Source: Candidatus Endomicrobium procryptotermitis (GTDB lineage Bacteria; Elusimicrobiota; Endomicrobiia; Endomicrobiales; Endomicrobiaceae). Taken from it: a stretch of DNA of 48,210 nucleotides. Where the stretch lies: the NCBI GenBank assembly GCA_031279415.1, contig JAITIP010000028.1:1-48210 (forward strand), in the 5' to 3' direction. The translations under genes and the position numbers were made by a program. Shown in pieces: positions 1-8,845 of this stretch. The notes beneath the pieces were generated by a model. The model did no database searches and was not told the DNA's origin. It saw only the letters and a list, made by a program, of their open reading frames with translations. Numbering within the stretch: position 1 is the first letter of the stretch; each line of letters opens with the position of its first letter.

Positions 1-114
1 CAACTTATTCTAAAATCTTTCACCTTCATTATATTTCTTTGAGAATGTTCATTCTATGCCCCCTTCTTTATTTTATCTAAAAAAAGAGACATCTCTATTT
101 TGACCTTGATGAAA

Positions 115-143
115 TTGACACATTAGTAGATTTTTTGTATCAT
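115..143 (+). promoter_or_regulatory. sigma70-type promoter of tRNA-Val
   Basis: A perfect -35 box TTGACA (115-120) is followed after exactly 17 bases by TATCAT (138-143), five of six matches to the -10 consensus. The expected transcript start near 150 lies about 15 bases before the mature tRNA 5' end. Position and spacing are seen directly; activity is inferred. Confidence 0.75.
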
Positions 144-164
144 TTTCTTTCAACTTCGTATTTT

Positions 165-240
165 GGGCAGTTAGCTCAGCTGGAAGAGCATTTCCCTTAC
201 AAGGAAGAGGTCGCAGGTTCAAGTCCTGCACTGCCCACCA
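165..240 (+). tRNA. tRNA-Val (anticodon TAC)
   Basis: The cloverleaf folds cleanly. The acceptor stem GGGCAGT (165-171) pairs with ACTGCCC (230-236), the D stem GCTC pairs with GAGC, the anticodon stem TTTCC/GGAAG has one terminal U-G pair, and the T stem GCAGG pairs with CCTGC around TTCAAGT. The anticodon loop CTTACAA gives anticodon TAC (198-200), which reads GUA valine codons. The CCA end is encoded (238-240). No U-rich terminator follows before the next gene 45 bases downstream, so read-through into the glycosidase genes is possible. Confidence 0.97.
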
Positions 241-285
241 GTACACAAGCCTTTCAAAATAACAGAATAAATACGGGAGCATAAG

Positions 286-2334
286 ATGAAAATTATGAAA
301 TCAGTTTTTTTGTTTATGACAATTTCCTGCCTTGTTTTTTCTTCCACAATATCTTTTGCCGAATCGGAAGCAAAATTTGTTATCCCAAAACCTCCTAATC
401 CGAAAGAAGTAAGAAAAGTTGTTGATGCAGCTGAAAAATATAATAAATCAATGAAGTATGATACTTCTAAATCTTTTCATATCGATTATCCCGGGAGGGA
501 AAAGTGGATAGATTATGAAAAATATGGCGAATTCCAAAATCTCGGAGAAATGAATTACAAATATGTGGTAAAAGAAATGGCGGCACTAAGAGAGGCATCC
601 GGAAGCGGAATATATCCGAACAGCCAAAGCATATTTAAAGAAAAAGGATACGAAGATTATATTAAAAAAGGAAAGCTTAAAGGTAATAAATGGGCATTCG
701 TAAACAGTGCAGATTTTCAGGCTAATTTTTATAAATGGGCTATAGAAAAAGACGATCCTGGAGTTAAACTTTATTACACCGCCCATGCTTTAGAGAAGTC
801 CGGAAATTATGCTCAGGCCGTCAAAGCTTATTATGCCTGCCTTGTTTTTTTTCCTAAATCCATAGGGTATACGCAGTGGAAAACTCCTTGGTATGTAGGA
901 ACCGTATGTATAGATAAAATTAAATATTTGACGAGAAAATATCCGGAACTTGGAGTAAAACTTGAAGGTGCTGAAATTATTATTAAAAACAGGTACGATA
1001 ACAATAAAAATGATGATGTCTTTTATGTAAACCCCGGAAAACTTGTTCCTGCAAAAGCAAAAGATTTTGAAAGAAAATACGTCAATTTAGATAAAATCGG
1101 CATAAAAAAAATAATAGGAACGGGAAAAGTAAAACTTATACAATATAACAATAATCATTTTCAGCTTACCGTAGATGACAAACCTTATCTTATAAGAGCT
1201 ACGTGCTATTCTCCAAGTCCCATAGGCTTATCTCCGGATAATGGTTCTCTTAATACGGACATGGGCTGGTCTATAGCGGATTCAAATAAAAACGGTTTAA
1301 TTGATGGACCATATGAAGCGTGGGTAGATACGAATAGAACTGAACGTCAGGATGCAGGCAAGCCTAATATAGGTGATTTTGCATTAATGAAAGAGATGGG
1401 AATAAACACTATAAGATTATATCATTATCCGAATTTTAACAAAGAACTTTTAAGAGATGGATATGAAAATTACGGTTTTATGTACATGATAGGAAACCTT
1501 TTGGGAATGTACGCTGTGGATTCAGGAGCGGAATGGTACACCGGAACAGATTACACAAATAAAGAGCAAAAAGAAAGAATGCTTGCAAGCGTTCGCAAAA
1601 TGGTTGAAGAATATAAAGACGAGCCTTATGTTTTGTTGTGGGTTTTAGGAAATGAAAACAATTACGGCACTGTCGGCACGCAGGGGGTTTTTGCGGGCAC
1701 CAGCAATCAGGCGCAAAAGCAGCCCGATGACTATTATTCTTTTGTCAATGAATGCGTAAAACTTATTAAATCAATAGACCCTTATCAGCGTCCTGTGGCA
1801 ATATGTAACGGCGATACTTATCTTTTGGACAAATGTGCTCAGAATGCTCCAGATTTAGATATTTATGGAGCCAATGCTTACAGGGGAGAACAGGGATTTG
1901 GACCTTTGTGGTCCGATGTTATGAGAGAGTATGGAAAACCTATTTTAGTGACGGAGTTTGGCTGTCCTGCGTATGCGGAAGGCTGGGAGACCGCAAGAGC
2001 AGAAGCCGCGCAGGCAAATTATCATAAATGGAACTGGACGTCTCTTGAAGACAATATGTCGGGCGTTGTCGATGGCGCAGGAAATGCTTTGGGAGGAGTG
2101 GTGTTCGAATGGGTTGATGAATGGTGGAAAGCGGGTCCTCCTCCGGAATTTGATCCTTCTGCTCACGATTTAATAACGCAGTGGATGGGTCCTTTTCTTG
2201 ACGGCGGCGCATACGAAGAGTGGTTCGGAATAACTTCTCAGGGAGATGGCAAAGATACTCCTTTTAAAAGGCAATTGAGGCAGTCTTATTTTATGTATAA
2301 AGATTTATGGAAAAAATACGGCAAAAATAAATGA
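286..2334 (+). CDS. secreted GH2-like (clan GH-A) glycosidase with N-terminal TPR-like region
   Basis: A 682-residue exported protein. Residues 1-25 are a signal peptide (MKIMKSV... hydrophobic ...SFAES). Residues of about 145-220 contain a TPR-like helical pair, and from about 290 the protein resembles the TIM-barrel catalytic module of GH2-type clan GH-A hydrolases. Candidate acid/base is E457 in WVLGNEN (the clan's Asn-Glu signature) and candidate nucleophile is E557 in LVTEFG at the end of a strand. An unusual insertion around residue 330 (DSNKNGLIDGPYEAWVD) looks like a calcium-binding DxNxNGxxD loop. The GGGAG ribosome site lies just upstream of the ATG. It overlaps the next, paralogous gene by ATGA, so the two are probably translationally coupled. 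The substrate cannot be told from sequence; beta-glucosidase, glucuronidase, mannosidase or glucanase activity are all possible. Confidence 0.8.
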   Translation: MKIMKSVFLFMTISCLVFSSTISFAESEAKFVIPKPPNPKEVRKVVDAAEKYNKSMKYDTSKSFHIDYPGREKWIDYEKYGEFQNLGEMNYKYVVKEMAALREASGSGIYPNSQSIFKEKGYEDYIKKGKLKGNKWAFVNSADFQANFYKWAIEKDDPGVKLYYTAHALEKSGNYAQAVKAYYACLVFFPKSIGYTQWKTPWYVGTVCIDKIKYLTRKYPELGVKLEGAEIIIKNRYDNNKNDDVFYVNPGKLVPAKAKDFERKYVNLDKIGIKKIIGTGKVKLIQYNNNHFQLTVDDKPYLIRATCYSPSPIGLSPDNGSLNTDMGWSIADSNKNGLIDGPYEAWVDTNRTERQDAGKPNIGDFALMKEMGINTIRLYHYPNFNKELLRDGYENYGFMYMIGNLLGMYAVDSGAEWYTGTDYTNKEQKERMLASVRKMVEEYKDEPYVLLWVLGNENNYGTVGTQGVFAGTSNQAQKQPDDYYSFVNECVKLIKSIDPYQRPVAICNGDTYLLDKCAQNAPDLDIYGANAYRGEQGFGPLWSDVMREYGKPILVTEFGCPAYAEGWETARAEAAQANYHKWNWTSLEDNMSGVVDGAGNALGGVVFEWVDEWWKAGPPPEFDPSAHDLITQWMGPFLDGGAYEEWFGITSQGDGKDTPFKRQLRQSYFMYKDLWKKYGKNK

Positions 2335-3596
2335 TCTTAAAAAAAATCGGATATTTCATAATATCTCTGCTGTCTGTATTTTGTTTTATTCTTATTTTTA
2401 ACGCTGTTTTGTTGGCAGCTGATATCAATAAGATTGAAGTTGTTCGCGAACAGTTCGGCTGGAAATTGCTCATTAACGGAAAACCTTATTTTATTAAAGG
2501 AATCGAATATTCTCCAGATGCTATAGGTACATATCCAGATTCAAATGAGTGGATGTGGAAAGACGATAACAAAAACGGAAAAATAGATGCTCCCTACGAT
2601 TCATGGGTAGACTTAGACAGGGACGAATTTCAAAATATAGATGAAAATCCGATAGGTGATTTTGCTCTTTTAAAAGCCATGGGCTGTAATACGATAAGAA
2701 TATATAATTCAGAAAATATAAATAAAGAGCTGCTTAGAGAGTTGTATTATACCTACGGGATTAGAGTCATAATGGGTAACTTTTTAGGAGCTTATACAAA
2801 AGGAAGCGGCGCGGACTGGTTATCGGGCACGGACTATACAAACGAACTTCAAAAAATAAAAATGAGAGCAAGCGTCAGAAAGATGGTAAGAGAACATAAA
2901 GATGAACCTTATGTTCTTATGTGGATGCTTGGGAATGAAAATGACGTTCCCGGAAACGAAATAAATTCGACTAAAACAAATACAAACGCGTGGAAATACC
3001 CCGAAGAGTACGCGAAGTTTGTAAATGAAATCTGCATAATGATAAAGCAGATGGATGGTAACCACCCTGTAGGTATATCTAATGCAACTACAAACTTTTT
3101 GAAATATTATAAAGAATTTGCTCTCGAAATAGACGTTCTCGGTTTTAATCAATATACTGGTCCCTATGGGTTTGGAGTTTTATGGAATAAAGTAATTACG
3201 GAATTTGACAGACCTATTCTGATAACGGAATTTGGAGTAGACTCTTATAATTCAAATAAAGATACCGAAGCTGAACTTTATCAGGCCAAATATCATGCTA
3301 CGGCATGGAGAGATATAGAACAAAACAGTTATTGGGGGAAAGGCAAAGGAAATGCGATAGGCGGAGTTATTTATTGCTGGCTTGACAAATGGTGGCTTAT
3401 AGGTTCTCCGAAAGTGCATGACACGCTGCTAGGTTCATGGAAAGGACCGACAAATGACGGTTTGTTCAATGACGAATGGCTCGGAATATGCTCACAGGGT
3501 GACGGTAAACAAAGCCCTTTTAAAAGACATTTGAGAGAAGTATATTATACATATCAGGAATCTTTGTGGGTTGACGATATATCCGCAAGAGAGTAG
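2331..3596 (+). CDS. secreted GH2-like (clan GH-A) glycosidase, paralogue of the preceding gene
   Basis: A 421-residue exported protein, essentially the catalytic half of its upstream neighbour without the TPR-like region. Residues 1-30 form a signal peptide (hydrophobic core FIISLLSVFCFILIF). The same landmarks occur in order: the DDNKNGKIDAPYDSWVD calcium-like loop, IGDFALLKAMGCNTIRIY, GTDYTNELQK, the acid/base candidate E203 in WMLGNEN, and the nucleophile candidate E300 in LITEFG. Both proteins end with a similar stretch (GDGK..PFKRxLR). Tandem duplication with domain loss or gain is the simplest history. Both candidate catalytic glutamates are kept, so both copies are likely active, perhaps on related bonds. 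The ATGA overlap with the upstream gene implies shared translation. Confidence 0.8.
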   Translation: MILKKIGYFIISLLSVFCFILIFNAVLLAADINKIEVVREQFGWKLLINGKPYFIKGIEYSPDAIGTYPDSNEWMWKDDNKNGKIDAPYDSWVDLDRDEFQNIDENPIGDFALLKAMGCNTIRIYNSENINKELLRELYYTYGIRVIMGNFLGAYTKGSGADWLSGTDYTNELQKIKMRASVRKMVREHKDEPYVLMWMLGNENDVPGNEINSTKTNTNAWKYPEEYAKFVNEICIMIKQMDGNHPVGISNATTNFLKYYKEFALEIDVLGFNQYTGPYGFGVLWNKVITEFDRPILITEFGVDSYNSNKDTEAELYQAKYHATAWRDIEQNSYWGKGKGNAIGGVIYCWLDKWWLIGSPKVHDTLLGSWKGPTNDGLFNDEWLGICSQGDGKQSPFKRHLREVYYTYQESLWVDDISARE

Positions 3597-3956
3597 GTTG
3601 TGGATTCAAGAAGTTGCTAATAAGACCTCCTGTATTGTCCATTCTATATATCATAAGTTATTAACTTAACAAAGGCTTTTGGCATTTTAGAAAACATATC
3701 AATACAAAGCATTGTTTGACTGCAAGCTTGTTTTATATTGACAATCCAGCTGATTTGTCATCAAAAAAAAGACACAACGACACTGCCTGCCGCTAACTTC
3801 CTTTTCCCTTTTAAAAATTTAACAATAGCTACTAGATTAATCTTTTTCTTTTGCTTCAATTGGCATGTTGAATTTGAATTTGCTTCTTATTCATTGACAG
3901 AAACTTATTTATAATGTAAAATTAATAATTAAGTCTATAAATAAGGATTGCATTTA
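3597..3956. other. 360-base intergenic region
   Basis: AT-rich, with no credible ORF. It separates the glycosidase pair from the barrel gene. It contains the promoter described at 3894-3922 and a short sequence at about 3754-3783 that resembles, in inverted orientation, the intergenic sequence at about 18555-18585. No clear terminator with a U-tract is seen after the glycosidase pair. Confidence 0.6.
3894..3922 (+). promoter_or_regulatory. sigma70-type promoter of the barrel/OmpA gene
   Basis: TTGACA (3894-3899), 17 bases, then TAAAAT (3917-3922). The expected start near 3929 leaves a leader of about 28 bases carrying AAGGA (3943-3947) nine bases before the ATG at 3957. The tempting TATAAT at 3910-3915 is only 10 bases from the -35 box and is not the natural partner. 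Confidence 0.7.
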
Positions 3957-6812
3957 ATGAAATTTTATCCGATTCTTACGGCTTTAGTTTTATTATTTTT
4001 TATAAGTATTTCTTTCACTTCTTTTTCACATGCAGCAGGTTCAGACGTATTCAGCCCTTATGTAAACTATAACAGAATTGATGCGGATAACCTTGATACA
4101 GGTACAATCGCAATTAAAGGAGAATTTATTTTTGATTTTATTTTCCATAAACTCGGAGATTATTGGTACACTTCAAACGATATTCTGGGCATAAATAAAT
4201 ATTTCAATTACAAACCCGTAGGTGCTAACGGAAAACCTTTAAATGTGGACAATAAATGGCAGGATACTTTTGGCCAGACTTTTTTATTTAACGTTGGCAT
4301 TAAACCGCTCGATTGGTTTTTTGCCGAATTCGGTTTTGCCATGATAGGCGATTATGCTGATAAATACTGGGTTCCGATAAATCAGGAACACAGAATGGAC
4401 GTATGGGATGTAAGAGGTCCTCATTTTGAATGGCATAGCGCTAGAATCGGTATAAAAAACGATTGGGCTAGTTTGACATACAGCAGAAATTACGGACATA
4501 TGGATTGGCGCTATGAAGGAGATATGTTTGATTTGTTTCCTGTAATGGACAATCCGGATAATTATCTTCGCTATTCCGGGCATCATACGGCGGATTACTG
4601 GGAATTGAAAATGAGAGGCGTGTGGGGTGATTTAGATGTTGTGTACGGCGAGGAGGCTCTTCAGGATTACAATCAAGGCATATATATTAAATACACGAAT
4701 ATTTTTGGCAGCAATATTAATTTTTATTATGCGGATCATCAGATTCCTTATGGAAATCCGACAGTTCCCGAATGGAATAATTTATTTGAATCATCTCGGG
4801 ATTTTGGTGATTCAAGAGAAAGAATGCGCACGTTTGAATTAAGTACAGATTTAAATATAATCGGAAATACTCTTCAAATAGGAGCGATATATAGACCGTT
4901 TAGGCTGGGGTGGGACTATGAATATGTTAAAGATGTAGGAGCGGGAAACGGTGTTGACGGAACAAAATATGAATTTTATGAAAATACTACTAAAGAAACT
5001 GATGCTCTGGGAGGCTCGCTAAAACTTTCTATCCCTAAAAAGATACCGGGTATAGATTTGGTGAAATTAGGATACGAATATAGAGGTTTGGTTGCAGGTA
5101 ACAGGCAAAAAGTTGATATTTCCGCAGAAAAAAAGCTTTCAAATCGTTCTAATATATATGGCGGATACTATTATCAAAGGCCTTTAATTGGAGCAATGCC
5201 GATGGTTTTTTCTGGAGGAGGTTCTGGACCTTTAGTTTCAAGTGGTCGCGGGCCTGAAAGTCCTTTTTGGGTTTGGTGGCGCAATCCTGTAAGCGGTTTT
5301 GACAACAGGGAAACAAGCGCTTTTTCGCTTGTCTATACTTACGACCCCACTCCTTCAACGTGGTTTTATATTTATGAGCCGAACATACCCATAGGATACA
5401 ATTTAAATCCGCAAGAAGATGCACCTTTTTCTTTTGCGGTAAAGCTTAATTTTGAGAGGTATTTTGGGTTTTTAGACAGGCAGGAATATTGGGAATATGA
5501 TGGTTCAAGTGTATGGGAAGATTCGTATGCCAACGGTACCGACGCTCCAGACAGATATGTAGGCTCCTTGTATTTTCTTTCGCAATTTATTAAAGATGAA
5601 GTGAAAATATTGTACGATTTTGAAATCGGCGAAGATTTGGCGACTTTAAGTTATCCATATCCAAATACCAAAGGCGAGGATGCAAGAGAAACATTTATTA
5701 CGCCTATGATAGGATATTTTAAAACAAGTTTAAGCGTTGAAAGGAAGCCTTATTTTTTTAAAGCCGCCTATTTAAAGAATTATTGGGGGCCGGAAGACTG
5801 GCATAGATATTTCGGTTCCGTTTATGATGAAATATATCTTGCCCATATAGACAGAAATATCGGGGAATGGTTTAATGTCGGAGCAGAATATGTGGGTGCA
5901 AGAAGAACGAACCAGAAGGTGCTGGACTCTATAGCAGGGAAGCTTTCAAGAAATGAAATGGGCTTTTTTGATGAAATAAGGATATTTTTTAAAGTACTCT
6001 TTGATGTGACTCTGGATTTCGGTTCAAAAGATATGGACGCTCCTTTTGTGGTTGAATATGATAAAACGCCTCCTGAAGTTGCTCTTAAAGTCACTCCGGA
6101 TATTATCTATCCTGAAAGCAATCAAAAAGCTATAATTGAACCTTGGGTATCGGATTATTCCGGAATTGATACGTGGAAAGTAACTTTAAAGAATACAAAC
6201 GGAGAAATAGTAAAAACTTATTCCGGAGACAGAGAGCCCCCTTATGAGCTTGAATGGAACGGAAAAGAAGAAAGTACGCGTAAAGATCTTCCAGACGGAC
6301 CTTATTATGCCATTCTTGAAGCTGTAGACAATTATGGAAATCGTGCGGAAACCGAACCGTTAAGAATAATAGTAGCTTCAACGCCAAAAGAAGCGGAAAT
6401 AAAAGAAACCGAAAGAGGACTCATAATAACGTTAGGTGCAAAAGTGTTGTTTGATTTTGATAAATTTAATCTCAAGAGAGGTGCAAGGCAGACAGTGAAA
6501 GAAGTTGCAGATCTTCTCAAAATGTATCCTGACAATAAAATATCCGTTGAGGGTCATACTGACTGGAAAGGATCTGTTTCATACAATCAGAAGCTTTCTG
6601 AAAACCGCGCAAAATCAGTTAGGGATTTCTTAGTGAAAGAAGGAGTTGATTCAAGCAGAATCAAGATGGTGGGATACGGTAAATTGAGACCTGTAGCTTC
6701 AAATGAAACTGCAAAAGGAAGAGATCAAAACAGAAGAGTTGAAATCATAATATTGAAAGATGACGATTCAAGTGTAAATCTTTCAGAAGAAAATATAGAA
6801 ACAGAGCGGTAA
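3957..6812 (+). CDS. outer-membrane beta-barrel protein with Ig-like and OmpA C-terminal domains
   Basis: A 951-residue envelope protein. I chose ATG 3957 over the upstream TTG (3948) because AAGGA is correctly spaced only from 3957. Residues 1-26 are a signal peptide (cleavage near SHAAGS). Residues of about 35-690 are rich in alternating aromatic/polar strands, as in large beta-barrels, with many Trp, Tyr and Gly. From about 702 (DKTPPEV) comes an Ig/FlgD-like fold (DLPDGPYYAILEAVDNYGN). From about 822 to the end is an OmpA/MotB-type peptidoglycan-binding domain (VLFDFDK, VEGHTDWKG, LSENRAKSV, DQNRRVEI). It would sit in the outer membrane and grip peptidoglycan. It heads the run of Trp-rich secreted proteins, 14 bases before the first, so it may be their surface partner or an oligosaccharide channel. 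That role is inference. Confidence 0.8.
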   Translation: MKFYPILTALVLLFFISISFTSFSHAAGSDVFSPYVNYNRIDADNLDTGTIAIKGEFIFDFIFHKLGDYWYTSNDILGINKYFNYKPVGANGKPLNVDNKWQDTFGQTFLFNVGIKPLDWFFAEFGFAMIGDYADKYWVPINQEHRMDVWDVRGPHFEWHSARIGIKNDWASLTYSRNYGHMDWRYEGDMFDLFPVMDNPDNYLRYSGHHTADYWELKMRGVWGDLDVVYGEEALQDYNQGIYIKYTNIFGSNINFYYADHQIPYGNPTVPEWNNLFESSRDFGDSRERMRTFELSTDLNIIGNTLQIGAIYRPFRLGWDYEYVKDVGAGNGVDGTKYEFYENTTKETDALGGSLKLSIPKKIPGIDLVKLGYEYRGLVAGNRQKVDISAEKKLSNRSNIYGGYYYQRPLIGAMPMVFSGGGSGPLVSSGRGPESPFWVWWRNPVSGFDNRETSAFSLVYTYDPTPSTWFYIYEPNIPIGYNLNPQEDAPFSFAVKLNFERYFGFLDRQEYWEYDGSSVWEDSYANGTDAPDRYVGSLYFLSQFIKDEVKILYDFEIGEDLATLSYPYPNTKGEDARETFITPMIGYFKTSLSVERKPYFFKAAYLKNYWGPEDWHRYFGSVYDEIYLAHIDRNIGEWFNVGAEYVGARRTNQKVLDSIAGKLSRNEMGFFDEIRIFFKVLFDVTLDFGSKDMDAPFVVEYDKTPPEVALKVTPDIIYPESNQKAIIEPWVSDYSGIDTWKVTLKNTNGEIVKTYSGDREPPYELEWNGKEESTRKDLPDGPYYAILEAVDNYGNRAETEPLRIIVASTPKEAEIKETERGLIITLGAKVLFDFDKFNLKRGARQTVKEVADLLKMYPDNKISVEGHTDWKGSVSYNQKLSENRAKSVRDFLVKEGVDSSRIKMVGYGKLRPVASNETAKGRDQNRRVEIIILKDDDSSVNLSEENIETER

Positions 6813-6826
6813 AAAAGGGGGAAATA

Positions 6827-7429
6827 ATGAAAAAAGTATTCAGCTTTTTAGTTGCGGCATCAGTTGTGGCATCACTTTCAGTGATGGTTTTTGCTCAGAG
6901 GGCGGGATCAACCTTCAAGCCTTTTGCGGTTTATGTTGAGAATGCTTCAAAAGAAAACCATTATGCTCCTTCTGGCTGGATGGGGGATTACGGAGATATT
7001 AAGATTAATCTTGCAAACACAGAAAAACCCAGAAGCGGCAACACTTGTATTAAAATTACTTACAGCGGAAAAATGACTCAGGGAGCAGGCTGGGCTGGCA
7101 TTTATTGGCAGCATCCGGCTAACAATTGGGGCGAAAAGAAAGGTGGCTACAATTTAACCGGTGCAAAAAAACTTACTTTTTGGGCACGCGGAGCTGTAGG
7201 CGACGAGAAGATTGCCGAATTTAAAGTCGGAGGAATTACGGGAGAATTCGCTGATTCCGATTCTATGTCTATCGGTCCTATAGAACTTACTAAGGAATGG
7301 CAGAAATTCACTATTGATCTTAAAGATAAAGATATTTCCCATATAATAGGCGGTTTCTGCTGGGCAGCGTCAAAAGATGACAATCCTAATGGATTTACGA
7401 TATTTCTTGATGATATGATTTACGAATAA
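6827..7429 (+). CDS. secreted Trp-rich beta-sandwich protein, carbohydrate-binding-like (paralogue 1)
   Basis: A 200-residue protein with a signal peptide (1-23, ending VMVFAQ) followed by a single module. The module begins near FKPFAVYVENAS and has the family's landmarks: APSGWMGDYGD, SGNTCIKITY, GAGWAGIYWQHPANNWG, GGYNLTGAKKLTFWARG, then a closing IFLDDMIYE. Three other proteins downstream share these. The dense exposed-type Trp/Tyr residues and the LDD-x-x-YE end are what one sees in jelly-roll carbohydrate-binding modules, but I cannot assign a CBM family. No lipobox is present, so it should be released to the periplasm or outside. A strong G-rich ribosome site precedes the ATG. Confidence 0.75.
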   Translation: MKKVFSFLVAASVVASLSVMVFAQRAGSTFKPFAVYVENASKENHYAPSGWMGDYGDIKINLANTEKPRSGNTCIKITYSGKMTQGAGWAGIYWQHPANNWGEKKGGYNLTGAKKLTFWARGAVGDEKIAEFKVGGITGEFADSDSMSIGPIELTKEWQKFTIDLKDKDISHIIGGFCWAASKDDNPNGFTIFLDDMIYE

Positions 7430-7440
7430 TAAAATTATTT

Positions 7441-7473
7441 CAAGGCGGCGGCATAATCAAAGCCGCCGACTTG
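7441..7473 (+). other. GC-rich hairpin between paralogues 1 and 2
   Basis: CAAGGCGGCGGC (7441-7452) pairs with GCCGCCGACTTG (7462-7473) with one mismatch, loop of nine bases. There is no U-run after it; instead the next ribosome site follows. It could be a leaky terminator, an mRNA-processing or a stabilising stem that sets the relative level of paralogue 1 over the downstream genes. Confidence 0.6.
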
Positions 7474-7484
7474 GAGAATATAAC

Positions 7485-8165
7485 ATGAATAAGAAAATGT
7501 ATTTATCTTTTTTATCTTTATCTATAGCATTACTTTTGTCATTTAGCTTTATTTGCGCCTGTGCGTCGTCAAATTTTGCTAAAAATAAGATTGATAAATC
7601 TGCCGCCCTTAAGCAGGATGATCTTACACCGCAGGAAAGAGCTCAGCTTGCTTTTTACGTCTATTCGGACTTTAAAGCCATATTAAATCATTACTATCCT
7701 TCTGGCTGGATGGGAGATAGCAGAGATTTATCGTTTAATCAGCAGTATGCCAGAGATATTTATGCAGGAAAACATTGCATAAGAGTACAGTACACGCCAA
7801 GAGGATCGCAGAGGTGGGCTGGAATATACTGGCAGCAACCTTCAAACAACTGGGGTGATAAACAAGGTGGATTCGATTTAAGTAAAGCCACTTATGTAAC
7901 TTTCTGGCTGAAAGGCGAAAAAGGTGGTGAAGTTGTAAGCGAAGTTAAAATCGGTGGACTTAAAGGCGCTTTTCCGGATTCTGCAGAAGCAGCAACTAAG
8001 AAGAAGATAGTTCTTACAAACGAATGGAAGCTTTATTGGATAGATTTAAGAAAAAAAGATACATCTTATATAGCTGGAGGTTTTTCGTTTGTGGTAACTA
8101 GGTCGGACAATCCTAATGGCTGTACATTTTATATGGATGAAATAAGGTATGAGATGAACAAATGA
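7485..8165 (+). CDS. Trp-rich beta-sandwich protein, probable lipoprotein (paralogue 2)
   Basis: A 226-residue exported protein. The N-terminus has a long hydrophobic core and then FICACASS, which fits a lipobox (I-C-A-C), so outer- or inner-membrane lipid anchoring is likely though not certain. The module starts near residue 50 and keeps the family signature: YPSGWMGDSRD, AGKHCIRVQY, RWAGIYWQQPSNNWGDK, GGFDLSKATYVTFWLKG, and FYMDEIRYE at the end. It is clearly homologous to the product of 6827-7429. The stop codon overlaps the next start (ATGA), which suggests coupled translation with the divergent paralogue that follows. Confidence 0.75.
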   Translation: MNKKMYLSFLSLSIALLLSFSFICACASSNFAKNKIDKSAALKQDDLTPQERAQLAFYVYSDFKAILNHYYPSGWMGDSRDLSFNQQYARDIYAGKHCIRVQYTPRGSQRWAGIYWQQPSNNWGDKQGGFDLSKATYVTFWLKGEKGGEVVSEVKIGGLKGAFPDSAEAATKKKIVLTNEWKLYWIDLRKKDTSYIAGGFSFVVTRSDNPNGCTFYMDEIRYEMNK

Positions 8166-8845
8166 AGAAACTGATTTTGCTTTTCACTATTTTTATGCTT
8201 GCTTTTGCTGGCTGTGAAAGAAATCCGGCCGGGTCGCTTATGTATAATGGAGTATATGACTCCGATCCTTCAATATGGTCAGATCCATTTATACTTTATA
8301 TTAACGGGGACATCAGAACAAGAGTTGTTCCATTTGACAGCGCTATAGGTGCTTACACTAATATTTGGGAAAAATACAGGCATCTAGGCAATGAGCTTGA
8401 AGCAAGCTATAATGGCGTTTCGCACAGCGGACACAAGTGCATAAAAATGAAATGGTCCGGAGATTTCAGCGAAACATTTGAGAAAGGTGATCGGGTAAAT
8501 AACGCAGCTTTTTGGTTTACCACCACAAATAATGGCAGCGGAAAAAATTTAACTTTTGGCAAATACACAAAAATCTCTTTCTGGTGTAAAACGGAACTTG
8601 CAAGCGATACTGAAGTCGTAATTAACGTTTTTGGTCATGAGTATCCGTCAAAAGATATAGTAATACCTTCCAGTGAGAACTGGAAGCATTATGAAGTTGA
8701 TATTTCATCATATAATGCATCTTCGGTTAAATCATATATTTCCGTCACAATGCAGCCTAACTCAACCGCTCCGATTGACTCTGAAAACAATAAGTACTGT
8801 GGTGGCGGAACGATATATCTTGACGATATAAGGTTATCAAGATGA
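8162..8845 (+). CDS. divergent beta-sandwich lipoprotein (paralogue 3)
   Basis: A 227-residue protein with a clear lipobox FAGC at C18 (MKKLILLFTIFMLAFAGCERNP). The rest is a diverged version of the neighbouring module: SGHKCIKMKW matches the SGxTCIKxxY strand, KYTKISFWCK matches the FWARG strand, NWKHYEVDISSY matches the WxxYxIDL strand, and IYLDDIRLSR matches the C-terminal LDDxxYE. The WxGxYWxxPANNWGD core is replaced by an unrelated Thr/Asn-rich loop (AAFWFTTTNNGSGKN), so ligand preference has probably changed. It overlaps the previous and next genes by four bases each (ATGA). Confidence 0.7.
   Translation: MKKLILLFTIFMLAFAGCERNPAGSLMYNGVYDSDPSIWSDPFILYINGDIRTRVVPFDSAIGAYTNIWEKYRHLGNELEASYNGVSHSGHKCIKMKWSGDFSETFEKGDRVNNAAFWFTTTNNGSGKNLTFGKYTKISFWCKTELASDTEVVINVFGHEYPSKDIVIPSSENWKHYEVDISSYNASSVKSYISVTMQPNSTAPIDSENNKYCGGGTIYLDDIRLSR

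Noticed and set aside
73-282. 69-residue minus-strand ORF containing DLNLRPLPCKGNALPAEL
   Set aside because: It is the antisense of tRNA-Val; such peptides are a well-known annotation artefact.
3894-3915. TTGACA and TATAAT as a promoter pair
   Set aside because: Only 10 bases apart. TAAAAT at 3917-3922 with 17-base spacing is the better partner.
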